Below are positions 42,984 to 52,038 of a stretch of 64,000 bases of DNA, one piece after another. A program made the position numbers and the translations under genes. The DNA is from Bacillota bacterium (GTDB lineage Bacteria; Bacillota; Clostridia; Acetivibrionales; Acetivibrionaceae), in the NCBI GenBank assembly GCA_023421115.1, contig JAEZUI010000193.1, positions 1-64,000 of the forward strand, given 5' to 3'. Within the stretch, counting starts at the first letter, position 1, and every line of letters starts with the position of its first letter. A model generated the notes under the pieces. That model had not been told where the DNA came from and ran no database searches. It worked only from the letters and a program-made list of their open reading frames with translations.

Positions 42984-43937
42984 TTGAAAAAAATAAAAGT
43001 TATTTTATTATATTTATTAGTAATTATACAAGTATTTGCTGGGTGTAGCGTGGCTAAAAAAGCCAGTTCAGAGGTGCCAGAAGAAACTGAAGCAACTATT
43101 AATGAAAGGTATAAGAATAAAGCTGTTGCAATTGAGGCTGTTGTTGATATTTTTAAAGAAGCAGATATCAATTCGGAAAGAATAACTCAAAGCTTGTTTA
43201 ATCAGCCGGTTACTATTCTTGAACAGATAGATGGCTGGTTTAGAGTAGAAACAATTGATGGCAGCACAGGATGGCTTCGTTCAAAGTTTGTAGATAGAGA
43301 TTGTACAAGTGTCAAAAAAGAACTATATACCGAAAGAATTGTTATAACCGGCAAAAAAAAGACTGTTTATACCAATTATGGAGGAGGAGCGACTTTAAAA
43401 GACGTCTCAATGGGAACTGAATTTTTTGTAAAGAGTAAAAAGAAAAATTATTATGAAGTTGTGGTACCCGGAAATCTTACCGGTTGGGTTGAAAAGAAGG
43501 ATACAATTCAAATTGGTGCAGATTCAGCAATTCCTATAACTTCATCCGAGGATTTTGCTGCTACTGTTGAAAAGTTTAAAGATACTCAGTATCTGTTGGG
43601 AGGCTCAAGTGCATGGCAGGGTGTAGATGGCTCGGGAGTGGTCTATATAAGTGCACGGATAAATGGTATCGAATTACCAAGAAGTACTTTAGACCAATTT
43701 GATTTTATAAAAAACGGACCTGAAAGTGTGGATGACTTAAAGTTAGGTGACTTATTATTTTTTAGTGCCAATGAAGATTTGGCTGATATATCTAATATTG
43801 GTGTTTACGTTGGGAACGACCGTTTTATATATGCAAACAAGGCAAAGGGTTGTATTGATAGTGCTCTGTTGCATTCAGATTATTATATGAAAAGGATAAA
43901 AGGTTTTAGACGAATTTTTTTAAAAGAAAAGCCGTAA
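42984..43937 (+). CDS. Lipoprotein with SH3 domains and catalytically dead NlpC/P60 domain
   Basis: About 317 residues. The start TTG 42984 follows GAGGAG; it gives a lipoprotein signal peptide with lipobox VFAGC. An upstream extension to 42945 lacks a site. Two bacterial SH3 domains lie at about 45-110 (VEAVVDIFKEADINSERI, GWFRVETIDGSTGWLRSKFV) and 115-180 (TGWVEKKD). The NlpC/P60 domain (195-317) keeps the fold words (YLLGG, LPRSTLDQF, LGDLLFFSA) but the catalytic Cys of DCSG is Gly (VDGSGVV), the His of SHVGIY is Asn (ISNIGVY), and the third His is Tyr (RFIYA). It should bind wall material, not cut it. Confidence 0.88.
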   Translation: MKKIKVILLYLLVIIQVFAGCSVAKKASSEVPEETEATINERYKNKAVAIEAVVDIFKEADINSERITQSLFNQPVTILEQIDGWFRVETIDGSTGWLRSKFVDRDCTSVKKELYTERIVITGKKKTVYTNYGGGATLKDVSMGTEFFVKSKKKNYYEVVVPGNLTGWVEKKDTIQIGADSAIPITSSEDFAATVEKFKDTQYLLGGSSAWQGVDGSGVVYISARINGIELPRSTLDQFDFIKNGPESVDDLKLGDLLFFSANEDLADISNIGVYVGNDRFIYANKAKGCIDSALLHSDYYMKRIKGFRRIFLKEKP

Positions 43938-43968
43938 CAAGCATAAAATCATTACTTGTTGCGGCTTT
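43928..43968. terminator. Bidirectional terminator between NlpC-like and GH10 genes
   Basis: AAAGCCG-TAACAAG pairs with CTTGTT-G-CGGCTTT, offset by a single bulge or G-T wobble. It lies between two convergent stops 40 bases apart. Confidence 0.8.
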
Positions 43969-43977
43969 GTAAATTGA

Positions 43978-45216
43978 CTATATAGTTACAACAACAGTTT
44001 CATTGCCTTTATCAAGAGTAAAACCTTTACTCTTTCCATCAAGAGCTAACTCATATTCGCCAAGATAACCCGACACATTTAAAGAACCGCTATCATCGGT
44101 GACAAGGTTTATAGGCTTTGTCCACCATTCATCCTTTATTAATTTATGAAGTTCATTGTACACAGGCTTTACCCTGTTTTCCTCTGTAATGAAACCTGAT
44201 GGAGCCTTAAGCCAGGAGCCATCCACAAAATCCCACCATGTTATAGACTCAACTAAGGGATGGGAAAAGAGCGTTTTGTAATGTAAAACTGCTTCTTGTG
44301 CTTGGCGTTCTTCACCTTCTGGGGTAGAGGTCCACTCAGATAACTGATAATCATTTAGATCAACAATTTCCGGAGGCATAATGTGACCGGATACCAACGA
44401 ATTTTCAGTGAAATGAATTGGAAGTTTGAAGCGAGAAAATCTCTCAAGAATTTCCTCAGTTTTTTCAACTCCCCAGTAACCTTGATGCATATGGGATTGT
44501 ATTCCTATAACATCAATTGGGATACCTGCTTCTAATAAGCCTTCTATTAAAATATCATAGGACTCGGAAGTTTCAAAATCGTTTATGAGTAATGTTGCAT
44601 CAGGGTTAGATTCTCTTGCCGCCCTAAATACTTCCCGAACAAGCTTAATTCTACCGATATCTTTGCAAATTCGTGTAATTCCATTATCATATTTATCAAA
44701 AATAGGCATTATTACAACTTCATTTATTACATCCCACATATCAATCAGGCCCTTAAAGTCTGTAACTTCTCGGTGTATTCTATCAAGTTGAGTGGATAGA
44801 ATTTCTGAATTGCTCATATCAAGAAGCCAAGGTGCTGTGACTGTGTGCCAGCAAAGAGGGTGACCTTTTAAAGTAATACCTTTAGCTCTTAGCCACTGTG
44901 CTGCTTGTTTTAATCTTTTAGTATCAGGCTCGCCTTTTACATCCTCAAACCTTCCCCAATAAAAGGGCAATGTTACAGAATTGAATAAATCAAAAAATTT
45001 TTCATAACGTTCTTCTAGTTTTTCCTTAGCTTCCCCTTCAAATTCATTATTAACATAAGCAATGGAGGTAAACTCTCCACATCCAAAAAGAAATTTCTGC
45101 TTTGTTTGTTTTACCATTACGTGCTTATTTGCAAGGGGTGATCCGTCAGTAGCAACAAGCTTCAGTTTAGTAGTTCCCATACGGTGCTTATTAATGTTTT
45201 TGGTGTTTTCTACCAT
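43978..45216 (-). CDS. GH10 endo-1,4-beta-xylanase, no signal peptide
   Basis: 412 residues. The TIM-barrel motifs of glycoside hydrolase family 10 are clear: CGEFTSIAY start, HPLCWHTVTAPW near residues 118-130, the acid/base glutamate in WDVINEVV near 160-167, QSHMHQGYW near 238-246, and the nucleophile glutamate in HFTENS near 269-274. TWWDFVDGSWL follows, then a short beta-rich tail (residues 365-412). A beta hairpin precedes the barrel. It has no signal peptide, dockerin or binding module, so the enzyme should work inside the cell on imported xylo-oligosaccharides. AAGGAG precedes ATG 45216. Confidence 0.92.
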   Translation of the reverse strand: MVENTKNINKHRMGTTKLKLVATDGSPLANKHVMVKQTKQKFLFGCGEFTSIAYVNNEFEGEAKEKLEERYEKFFDLFNSVTLPFYWGRFEDVKGEPDTKRLKQAAQWLRAKGITLKGHPLCWHTVTAPWLLDMSNSEILSTQLDRIHREVTDFKGLIDMWDVINEVVIMPIFDKYDNGITRICKDIGRIKLVREVFRAARESNPDATLLINDFETSESYDILIEGLLEAGIPIDVIGIQSHMHQGYWGVEKTEEILERFSRFKLPIHFTENSLVSGHIMPPEIVDLNDYQLSEWTSTPEGEERQAQEAVLHYKTLFSHPLVESITWWDFVDGSWLKAPSGFITEENRVKPVYNELHKLIKDEWWTKPINLVTDDSGSLNVSGYLGEYELALDGKSKGFTLDKGNETVVVTI

Positions 45217-45480
45217 AGCTTATTTCTCCTTATCCATAGCTTATTTTTTATTGTTGAACTGCCAAAAGTAAATAATTAAATAGAGAATTCTTTGAATTGG
45301 CCTCAGTGCCTTATAGAAATAGTATTACAAAAATTTTTTGTTTCTAACAAAAAGTCTGTATTTTAATCGTAGCTTAAGATATGAAATAATATATATATTT
45401 TAACCTATTTGTTTTAAAAAGTCTCGTATTTGAAAGCTAAAAATAATATAATTGAATTAATTATACTAGGGGGAGATAGT

Positions 45481-45832
45481 ATGGTAGGAAAAAAGGGAAT
45501 TTTTTATTGTTGGCAATTGTTTTACTTTTGAGTTCTATAAATGGAATTAATATGGTTTTAGCGGCAGAAGAGGAGGTTATGCGTGGTGATATTGATAGAA
45601 ACGGTGAAATTAACTCAATGACGCTTTTGGTGATTTGAATACAGGTGAGACAGATGCAGTTATGCAATGTGGTGACGTATCTGGTGATGGTCGTGTAGCT
45701 ATAAATGATGTAATTCTTGTTAGAGATTTTGTGGCAGGAAAGGTTGATTCATTATTACCTGTGGAATATGGTTTACAGGTTGCGGATGTTGATTTAAATG
45801 ACAGTACATTAATAAGATCATATGTTCTTTAG
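45481..45832 (+). pseudogene. Broken dockerin-type gene (signal peptide and calcium-binding repeats)
   Basis: AGGGGGAGA and ATG 45481 open a frame that dies after 16 codons. Shifting frame once gives a signal-peptide-like FLLLAIVLLLSS...VLAAEEEVM and RGDIDRNGEINS, a dockerin calcium loop. A second shift gives FGDLNTGETDAVMQCGDVSGDGRVAINDVILVRDFVAGKV, a second loop and helix, and ADVDLNDSTLIRSYVL, a third partial repeat. Type I dockerins carry such duplicated loops and bind cohesins of the scaffoldin. At least two frameshifts make it unreadable as it stands. Confidence 0.75.
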
Positions 45833-46765
45833 GTGATTTTTTATTTTCCGGCATATGCCAATTTTAACGGTTATGTGGATAGTGACGAGATAAATGATGA
45901 AGATGATAATCCATTTAGGTATTGTGGCGAGTACTTCGATAAAGAGACGGGAACGATTTATCTAAGGGCAAGGTATTATAATCCTGCTATAGGAAGGTTT
46001 ATAACAGAGGATAGCTATTTGGGTGAATCTAATGATCCATTGAGTTTGAACTTATATACATACTGTTCCAGCAATCCAATAAACTTTTGGGACCCAACAG
46101 GACATTGGCAAGCAGGAGATGCAAATTATAGTTTTTCTGTACAAGCTTTATTATTAGAAGCAAGTATAGAATACGATTTTGCTCAAACTCCAGCAGAGAG
46201 AGAATCCGCACACCAAAAGGCAGAAAGTATCAGAGCTACTGCCAATTCTGGATTGGGTTGGGCTTATAATGGTGTTAAGAAAATTACTGAAGCTAGTTGT
46301 GATGCGTTATCTTTTATGAATAGTTCAAGTAAATGGGAACGAGATGAATTAGTTGAAATTATTAGAACTTATAACCCTGGATTCTCAATAACAGACGGTA
46401 AAAGTTTATCTAAAGCTATTTTTATTGGAAGTTTGATTATGCCTTCAGGGGCAGGAAAAGGTGCAGTAAAGGGAGCTCGATCATTGATAAAGAATAATAA
46501 GACGCTTATAAAGGCAGCAAAAGAAGCTGGAGCAGATAAATTAGTGCAAGAAGAGATGAATGGTCTTATTTTTAAATTTCTTAGAGGAAATGCTAATCCT
46601 GGTAAAGGGTCAAAATATTTATTTAATGGTATATATGAGCTTCGAGGAGAGACAGGTGCTAGAATATATTACAGAGTAACCGATGGGGTGTTAGAGATAT
46701 TAGGTAAGTCAAACAAGGATAATCAAAAGCAAGTAATAAAAATCTTAAAAAAGATGTACGAATAG
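45833..46765 (+). CDS. Orphan Rhs C-terminus with RelE/ParE-like toxin domain
   Basis: Up to 310 codons from GTG 45833, which has a poor site; it is probably the tail of a longer lost gene. Residues 25-88 are the Rhs/YD end motif: NPFRYCGEYFDKETGTIYLRARYYNPAIGRFITEDSY...NLYTYCSSNPINFWDPTGHW. After a variable linker the last 75 residues (GNANPGKGSKYLFNGIYELRGETGARIYYRVTDGVLEILGKSNK) have the strand order of RelE/ParE-type mRNA-interferase or gyrase toxins. The main Rhs core (normally over a thousand residues) is absent. The next gene is a likely immunity protein. The toxin fold is a judgement by eye. Confidence 0.7.
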   Translation: MIFYFPAYANFNGYVDSDEINDEDDNPFRYCGEYFDKETGTIYLRARYYNPAIGRFITEDSYLGESNDPLSLNLYTYCSSNPINFWDPTGHWQAGDANYSFSVQALLLEASIEYDFAQTPAERESAHQKAESIRATANSGLGWAYNGVKKITEASCDALSFMNSSSKWERDELVEIIRTYNPGFSITDGKSLSKAIFIGSLIMPSGAGKGAVKGARSLIKNNKTLIKAAKEAGADKLVQEEMNGLIFKFLRGNANPGKGSKYLFNGIYELRGETGARIYYRVTDGVLEILGKSNKDNQKQVIKILKKMYE

Positions 46766-46827
46766 AAGTTGTAGTTTTAAAATGAAATAATAATTTTAAG
46801 CTTTAAAGCTATTTAGGAGAGAAAAGT

Positions 46828-47307
46828 ATGACAAATAGAGTTATAACATGTAGAAATGCAACTTCATATACAGAAATGCTAACACGTGGTAAGAAGTATA
46901 TGGTTTTGGATATTGATCATAATAAAAGCTGTGTTAAAATTGTAGGTGACAATGGCAAGACAAGATTATTCCCATTAGGTTCGTTTGACTTAGATGGAAA
47001 TGATGTTCCTATGCTTGTTAGTTGGAGTTTTGATGATAATATTGAAGAGGTAAAAAGAGAAGATTTTCTAACTTGGGTTGAAGTGACTATTGAGATGAGT
47101 AATGGAACAAAGCGATGGTGTAAGTTGCTTACAGCTGAACTAATTTCTAAAATATTAAGTTTACCTAGCAATTTTGGGATTTATTACCCTAATATGATTA
47201 TTGTAAAAAGTTTCAATTACAATGATGTAGACAGTATGCTAAAAGAAATGGACGAAAATGATGAGTTAATCGGTGCATCGCAGATTATAAAAGAAACTAA
47301 TATTTAG
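46828..47307 (+). CDS. Likely immunity protein of the Rhs toxin
   Basis: 159 residues, no signal peptide or membrane helix, acidic overall. I do not recognise a named family; motifs visible are YMVLDIDHNKSCVKIVGDNGKTRLFPLGSFDL (residues 25-57), typical of a small beta-barrel like SH3/Imm folds, and a helical end. It follows the toxin gene by 62 bases on the same strand behind AGGAGAG and ends with a terminator. Rhs toxins are always followed by an immunity gene; that context, not homology, is the basis of the call. Confidence 0.6.
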   Translation: MTNRVITCRNATSYTEMLTRGKKYMVLDIDHNKSCVKIVGDNGKTRLFPLGSFDLDGNDVPMLVSWSFDDNIEEVKREDFLTWVEVTIEMSNGTKRWCKLLTAELISKILSLPSNFGIYYPNMIIVKSFNYNDVDSMLKEMDENDELIGASQIIKETNI

Positions 47308-47364
47308 TGTAAACAGTTTAATAAGCTGTAGTAGATTTTAAAGATTGATTAAATTATTAACTCG

Positions 47365-47402
47365 GGTCTTAATAAAGGTATATCCTCAATTAAGACCTTT
47401 TT
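47365..47402 (+). terminator. Terminator of the toxin-immunity unit
   Basis: GGTCTTAAT (47365-47373) pairs with ATTAAGACC (47389-47397), followed by TTTTT. Confidence 0.85.
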
Positions 47403-47516
47403 CTCTTTTCCTTGATTATGCATTTATACCCGAAATTACTGTCTTAAGTGTTTAGCAAAGAACCAGCAAGTATTAATATTAAAATACAAGAAAAGAATTC
47501 ATTCGGCAGTTCTTGG

Positions 47517-49178
47517 TTAAATTTTGCTAAGTCTTAGATACAGTTCTCTCATCTTACCTTTTAAATAGGAAATTCCTTCTTCTGAACTAGCTTTATCAGT
47601 TTCTAAATAGTCCATAATTTCAATAACAGTATCGGAAATTTCATACTTTGCAAGCTTTGCTTTGATCAAGTCCTTTGAACTTGCCTTTATACTCAGATGG
47701 AAACGATATTTAATCATATTATTCAATATACTATAAATTTCGTTTTTACCCTGTGCTTTATTTACTTGCTTAAACATTTCCACTAGTTTTTTATCTTGTC
47801 GTTTAGAAAACTTAGGCAAGAAAATTACCAAAATAACCAATAGTGCTATAAGAATAAATGCAATAAGTACAACAAAAACATGGCTTTTTTTAAGCTGTAG
47901 TGTAAGATAACCTTCATTTTTAGGACTATAGTTTATACGGTCAATGATTACTTTTTCATATGCAACATTTCCACCCTCATTTTGAACTTGTGCTTGTGCC
48001 TGTGGGGCACTGCCTGTAACTGTTATTGTTGTACCGGGGATTTCTGCTTGTTTATAGGTACCTGACTCAGTATCGAAGTAAGAGATATAAATAGGATCAA
48101 TTTTTACTTCACCGCTTTTTTCAGGTACTAAAATTATTTCATAATCCTTTCTTGACCAATATTGGTTGTCTATTATGTTTTCTTCCACGCTTTTTTCGGT
48201 TTCATATACAGTGAAATTGGTGATATCGCTTTTGGTTATTTTATCTAATACAGAAAGATCGCAATTTCCTGAAGCAGACACCTTAAGTGTCAAAGAGTCA
48301 CCAAAGGGTACTTCTAATCTGCTGTATTCCGATTGTAAATCGAGTTTACCTACAATTCCTGAAAAACCTGCGGGTTTGTTTTCAGGTAATGGCTTGACAG
48401 TTAATTGTTTGCCTTCAGTTTTCATATACTCTGCCTGGGAAGTGCTGAAAAAACCGCCCCCTGTTGAGACATTTGCTTGAAAATTGTACTCTGGTATGTT
48501 AAAGGTACCTACTTTTATTGGCGTTAAATAAGTTTGTTTTGCTTCAAATTTAACATATTTCTTGCCATCAAGATCAACATATTCAGCCTTTAAATTATCC
48601 TTTGGCACATCGTTTTGCATAAAACCGTCAATTTCAATTGTATCTCTAAATCCATAGTCTTCGATGTTGTATCGTGAATAAAGTTCATAGGCAAGAATAG
48701 CTTTTTGCCCCAAATAGATCTCACTATCAGATATAATAGTCTTAACAAATAAGTCTGAAACGTTCTGCTGAGGATGGTCTTTTGCTTCACTCACATTTAT
48801 GTTAAGCTGGTTTGTCTGATAGGTTTTGCCTTTATATTCTACAATACCCTCAAGTGAAAATTCTCCTGTACTCTTTGGCATAATGATATAGCGTATATCA
48901 TTTTGGTAGGTCATATCTCCATTAATAATTTGGGTAGATGTAGATTGATTACTTGATAATATATCAAAATTCTCAAGTCCTTTAATCTGAGATAATTTTG
49001 CACCTTGGGCATTTATCAATGAAAGCACTAAGTTGGTGCTTTTTCCCTTTTGAAGATTCAAACTGTCAATATCTAAAAGGAACTGAGGGTCTTTGGCTAT
49101 TACCCTGCCATTTGTCCCTAAAATAACTGTAATTAGTATTAACAATAAGAAGGCCGCTTTATTTTTTTTACCAATCAT
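47517..49178 (-). CDS. BatD-family protein
   Basis: About 553 residues. A signal peptide (residues 8-28), several Ig-like beta domains (LDIDSLNLQKGKSTNLVLSL, ISDSEIYLGQKAILAYELYSR, LEVPFGDSLTLKVSASGN) and one membrane helix near residues 440-460 (VFVVLIAFILIALLVILVIFL) with a cytoplasmic helical end match BatD, part of the aerotolerance Bat system in Bacteroides and spirochetes. Its exact biochemical role is not settled. I chose ATG 49178, six bases after GGAGG. The gene overlaps the end of the TPR gene by 11 bases. It is last in the moxR operon. Confidence 0.85.
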   Translation of the reverse strand: MIGKKNKAAFLLLILITVILGTNGRVIAKDPQFLLDIDSLNLQKGKSTNLVLSLINAQGAKLSQIKGLENFDILSSNQSTSTQIINGDMTYQNDIRYIIMPKSTGEFSLEGIVEYKGKTYQTNQLNINVSEAKDHPQQNVSDLFVKTIISDSEIYLGQKAILAYELYSRYNIEDYGFRDTIEIDGFMQNDVPKDNLKAEYVDLDGKKYVKFEAKQTYLTPIKVGTFNIPEYNFQANVSTGGGFFSTSQAEYMKTEGKQLTVKPLPENKPAGFSGIVGKLDLQSEYSRLEVPFGDSLTLKVSASGNCDLSVLDKITKSDITNFTVYETEKSVEENIIDNQYWSRKDYEIILVPEKSGEVKIDPIYISYFDTESGTYKQAEIPGTTITVTGSAPQAQAQVQNEGGNVAYEKVIIDRINYSPKNEGYLTLQLKKSHVFVVLIAFILIALLVILVIFLPKFSKRQDKKLVEMFKQVNKAQGKNEIYSILNNMIKYRFHLSIKASSKDLIKAKLAKYEISDTVIEIMDYLETDKASSEEGISYLKGKMRELYLRLSKI

Positions 49179-50049
49179 ATTCATCCTCCTTAGCACTGCT
49201 TTTTGCTTCCTGATTATTTTTTAAGCTTTCTTGTTCCTGTTTTTCAAGCATTTTAAGTATTTGGGCAATATTGCTGTCGCTTTGATCGGTATTAGAAGAA
49301 TCAGATTCTTGCATTTGAGGGGCATTTTGTTCTTTGTTATTATCCTCCTCTTGTGCTTCGTTTTGTTGACTTCCTTCTTTATTCTGCTCGTTATTTTTTT
49401 CCTCTTGTGAAGACTGTTGATTCTCCTCACTATCTTTTTGCTCGGAATCTTTATTTTGATTATTTTCTGATGCATCCTCGTTTTGTTGATTTTGTTCCGA
49501 ATCATTGCCTTGTTCGTTCTGATTGTTTTCTTGCTCATTCTTATTTTCTTGATTTTCATCTTGCTCTTCATTATTTTTGTTTTGTTGATTATCAAGCTTA
49601 CTTTTTACATACTCATAATTGTACTTTAATGGCACATTTTGAGGAAAAGCAAGTATTCCCTGTTTATAAGTTTCAAGTGCCTGGTGATAGAACTGCTGTT
49701 TTTGAACAGCATCATCGATGCTTTCAGCAAGCCTCAGACTGGAATTTCCTGAATTTATATACTTATCAACAGTAGCGGAGGTTTTTGAATAGTAATTTAT
49801 TGCCTCATTGTATTTACTTAATTTATATGAAGCTTGACCTAAATTATAATTAAGCCTTAGTTCTTCGGAGTTTTCTTCTAAACCCTTTTGATAAGTTTGG
49901 AGAGCCTGTTCGTAGTTGTTTGCTGCATATGCCCGGTTTCCCTTAATAATATACTCATTTATACCACCATCAAAAGGGATTGCTCCTGTAAAAAACAATA
50001 CCATAAAGACAACAATTAATAAGCCTGATATAATTGAAACAATTTTCAC
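49168..50049 (-). CDS. BatC-like TPR protein with Q/N/E-rich tail
   Basis: 293 residues. One membrane helix (residues 5-22) is followed by TPR repeats at about 33-150 (AYAANNYEQALQTYQKGLEENSEELRLNYNLGQASYKL, KYNEAINYYSKT, FYHQALETYKQG). Residues 155-270 are low-complexity Gln/Asn/Glu/Lys (QENKNEQENNQNEQ). The protein ends in DW, a common ending of BatC proteins. It overlaps the VWA gene upstream by four bases and BatD downstream by 11, so it belongs to the same translation unit. Confidence 0.82.
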   Translation of the reverse strand: MKIVSIISGLLIVVFMVLFFTGAIPFDGGINEYIIKGNRAYAANNYEQALQTYQKGLEENSEELRLNYNLGQASYKLSKYNEAINYYSKTSATVDKYINSGNSSLRLAESIDDAVQKQQFYHQALETYKQGILAFPQNVPLKYNYEYVKSKLDNQQNKNNEEQDENQENKNEQENNQNEQGNDSEQNQQNEDASENNQNKDSEQKDSEENQQSSQEEKNNEQNKEGSQQNEAQEEDNNKEQNAPQMQESDSSNTDQSDSNIAQILKMLEKQEQESLKNNQEAKSSAKEDEYDW

Positions 50050-51044
50050 AATACATTCCTCCTTTCGGGAAGAAGATAAGCAATTAAAAACAACAATATC
50101 CCAGGTCCTAAAAAGTATTGGTAAAGTTGCTTATATCTTTTTACTTCGTCAGTGTTATAATTAGCTCTCTTTAGAGAGGATATTTTCTTTGTAAGGGAAG
50201 AGATCTCTTCACCTATCATAGAAGCTTGGTAATATGCACCGTTTCCAGTGGAAGCGATACTCTTTAAAGTATCGGCATTTAATTTCGACATAACAAATTC
50301 TCCGTTTTTGTCCTTTTTATAACCTGTTTTCTGTATTCCTGACGAATCATAATCAGGAACGAGACCTCCTTTTTCTGTGCCTATACCTATGGTGAATACT
50401 TTTAAACGATCATCTTTAATTGATTTTAATATATCAACACTGTTAGAAGTGTGTTCTTCTCCGTCACTTAATATAATTACTACCCTGTCAGCACTTGACG
50501 CCTCATTAAAAGATTTTTGTGCAAGACTTAGTGCAGTACCTACATTTGTACCGCCTCCCCCAATCATATCCGTATCTATTACATCAAGGAACATACGGGT
50601 TAGCTGGTAATCGTCGGTCAGCGGCATTTGTATGTATGCAGCTGATGAAAAAGGAATAAAGCCGATTCTGTCCCCATCAAGTTTAGCTATTATATCTTCA
50701 ACAATTTTTTTAGCTCTACTTAGCCTGTCTGGTTTGATATCATCTACTAGCATGCTTTTAGAGGTGTCTATCAGTACATAGATGTCTAACCCTTCCTTAT
50801 GTACTTTTGTAAAACCCATAAAGTTCTGAGGTCCTAATAACGAGATAAAAATCAAACTTAATCCTAAAATGGCTAATATAGAACGTATAATTCTATATTT
50901 AGGCATAGTTTTAATGCTAAGCCTTTGGAGTATTGTTTCCTTTTTTTCCATACCTAAATATAGAAATATATAGCTTGCTAAGGGTAGTACGATAAATATC
51001 GTATAAAAAGGATATTTAAACTCAAATAATCCAAAAAAACTCAA
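50046..51044 (-). CDS. BatB-like von Willebrand A domain protein
   Basis: 332 residues. Membrane helices at about 10-28 and 55-72 and a third near the C-terminus (FLGPGILLFLIAYLLP) frame a VWA domain at about 90-290. The MIDAS motif is complete: IDTSKSM near residues 92-98, TNVGTAL near 165-171 and LSDGEEHTSN near 192-201. It binds a divalent ion and a partner protein. The ribosome site AAGGAGG is present upstream, 28 bases after BatA. Confidence 0.88.
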   Translation of the reverse strand: MSFFGLFEFKYPFYTIFIVLPLASYIFLYLGMEKKETILQRLSIKTMPKYRIIRSILAILGLSLIFISLLGPQNFMGFTKVHKEGLDIYVLIDTSKSMLVDDIKPDRLSRAKKIVEDIIAKLDGDRIGFIPFSSAAYIQMPLTDDYQLTRMFLDVIDTDMIGGGGTNVGTALSLAQKSFNEASSADRVVIILSDGEEHTSNSVDILKSIKDDRLKVFTIGIGTEKGGLVPDYDSSGIQKTGYKKDKNGEFVMSKLNADTLKSIASTGNGAYYQASMIGEEISSLTKKISSLKRANYNTDEVKRYKQLYQYFLGPGILLFLIAYLLPERRNVL

Positions 51045-51072
51045 AGTTAACAGCTCCTCCTTTAAACCCCAT

Positions 51073-52038
51073 TTATGGAATCTGGATAAAATAGTAACGG
51101 TCTAGAAAAATGCCTATTACCAACAATGCAAGGCCAACTAATATAAAAATAAAAGCTAACTCTATATATTGCTTGAAATCGTCCTTTTCGAACTCAGTCT
51201 TCTCTAACTTGTTTATATCCTCAAAAACTTGAGACAAAGCTCCCGAATCCTTTGCTCTAAAATACTTGCCATTTGTTTTCTCTGCAATTCTATTTAGCAG
51301 TTCTTCATTAAGGTCACCATCAACTTGTTGGTAAGTTGTCTGACCGAAAACTTCATAGGGAATAAGAGTTTTATCTGAACCTACACCTATTGGATAAATT
51401 TTTATTCCATAGTCTTTTGCCAAATCACTTGCGGTTTCAGGATTAATGGATCCGGCATTGTTTGAACCGTCAGTAACAAGAATGATAATTTTTGATGAGG
51501 AATTGCTCTTTTTAAGTCTGTTAAGTCCAACAGAAATAGCCATACCTATTGCGGTACCATCCTCATTTACAGATTCAAAACTAATATCCTGTAGCGATTC
51601 TCTAACAATATTATGGTCAAGGGTAAGGGGAACCCTCGTATAAGCTGTCCCGGCAAAGGCAATTAAAGATATTCTGTCATTAGGCCTTTGATCGACAAAA
51701 TCCCCGATGGTCTTTCGAGCCACTTCTAAACGGTTAGGCGTAAAATCTACAGACTGCATCGAACCGGATACATCTAAGGCTATTGCAATATCAATTCCCT
51801 GTTCAAAAACCGGAGAGTTTCCTTTGGTTAGTTGAGGTCTCGCCATAGCAATAACTAAAAGTATAAGGCTTGTAAGAATAATATATCTTCCGATTTTATG
51901 CTTGATGGTATTCTTATAGCCACGATTTTTTAGGAGCTTTACACTGGAAAATTTAAGTGCAGACTTTTTTTTGCTTCTAAAAAACAAATATATTATTAAG
52001 GGTATGAAGAAAAGATAATACCAATCTGCTAGTTTCAT
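51073..52038 (-). CDS. BatA-like von Willebrand A domain protein
   Basis: 321 residues, a close structural relative of the next gene: N-terminal helices (residues 5-20, 51-68), VWA domain at 82-265 with MIDAS IALDVSGSM, TAIGMAI and VTDGSNNAG, and a C-terminal membrane helix near 292-318. VWA proteins of this kind pair with MoxR ATPases. It overlaps the previous gene by four bases (ATGA), an arrangement of translational coupling. Confidence 0.88.
   Translation of the reverse strand: MKLADWYYLFFIPLIIYLFFRSKKKSALKFSSVKLLKNRGYKNTIKHKIGRYIILTSLILLVIAMARPQLTKGNSPVFEQGIDIAIALDVSGSMQSVDFTPNRLEVARKTIGDFVDQRPNDRISLIAFAGTAYTRVPLTLDHNIVRESLQDISFESVNEDGTAIGMAISVGLNRLKKSNSSSKIIILVTDGSNNAGSINPETASDLAKDYGIKIYPIGVGSDKTLIPYEVFGQTTYQQVDGDLNEELLNRIAEKTNGKYFRAKDSGALSQVFEDINKLEKTEFEKDDFKQYIELAFIFILVGLALLVIGIFLDRYYFIQIP

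Noticed and set aside
49221..49595. Lys/Ile-rich minus-strand frame inside the TPR gene
   Set aside because: It is a frame shadow of the Q/N/E-rich low-complexity tail.
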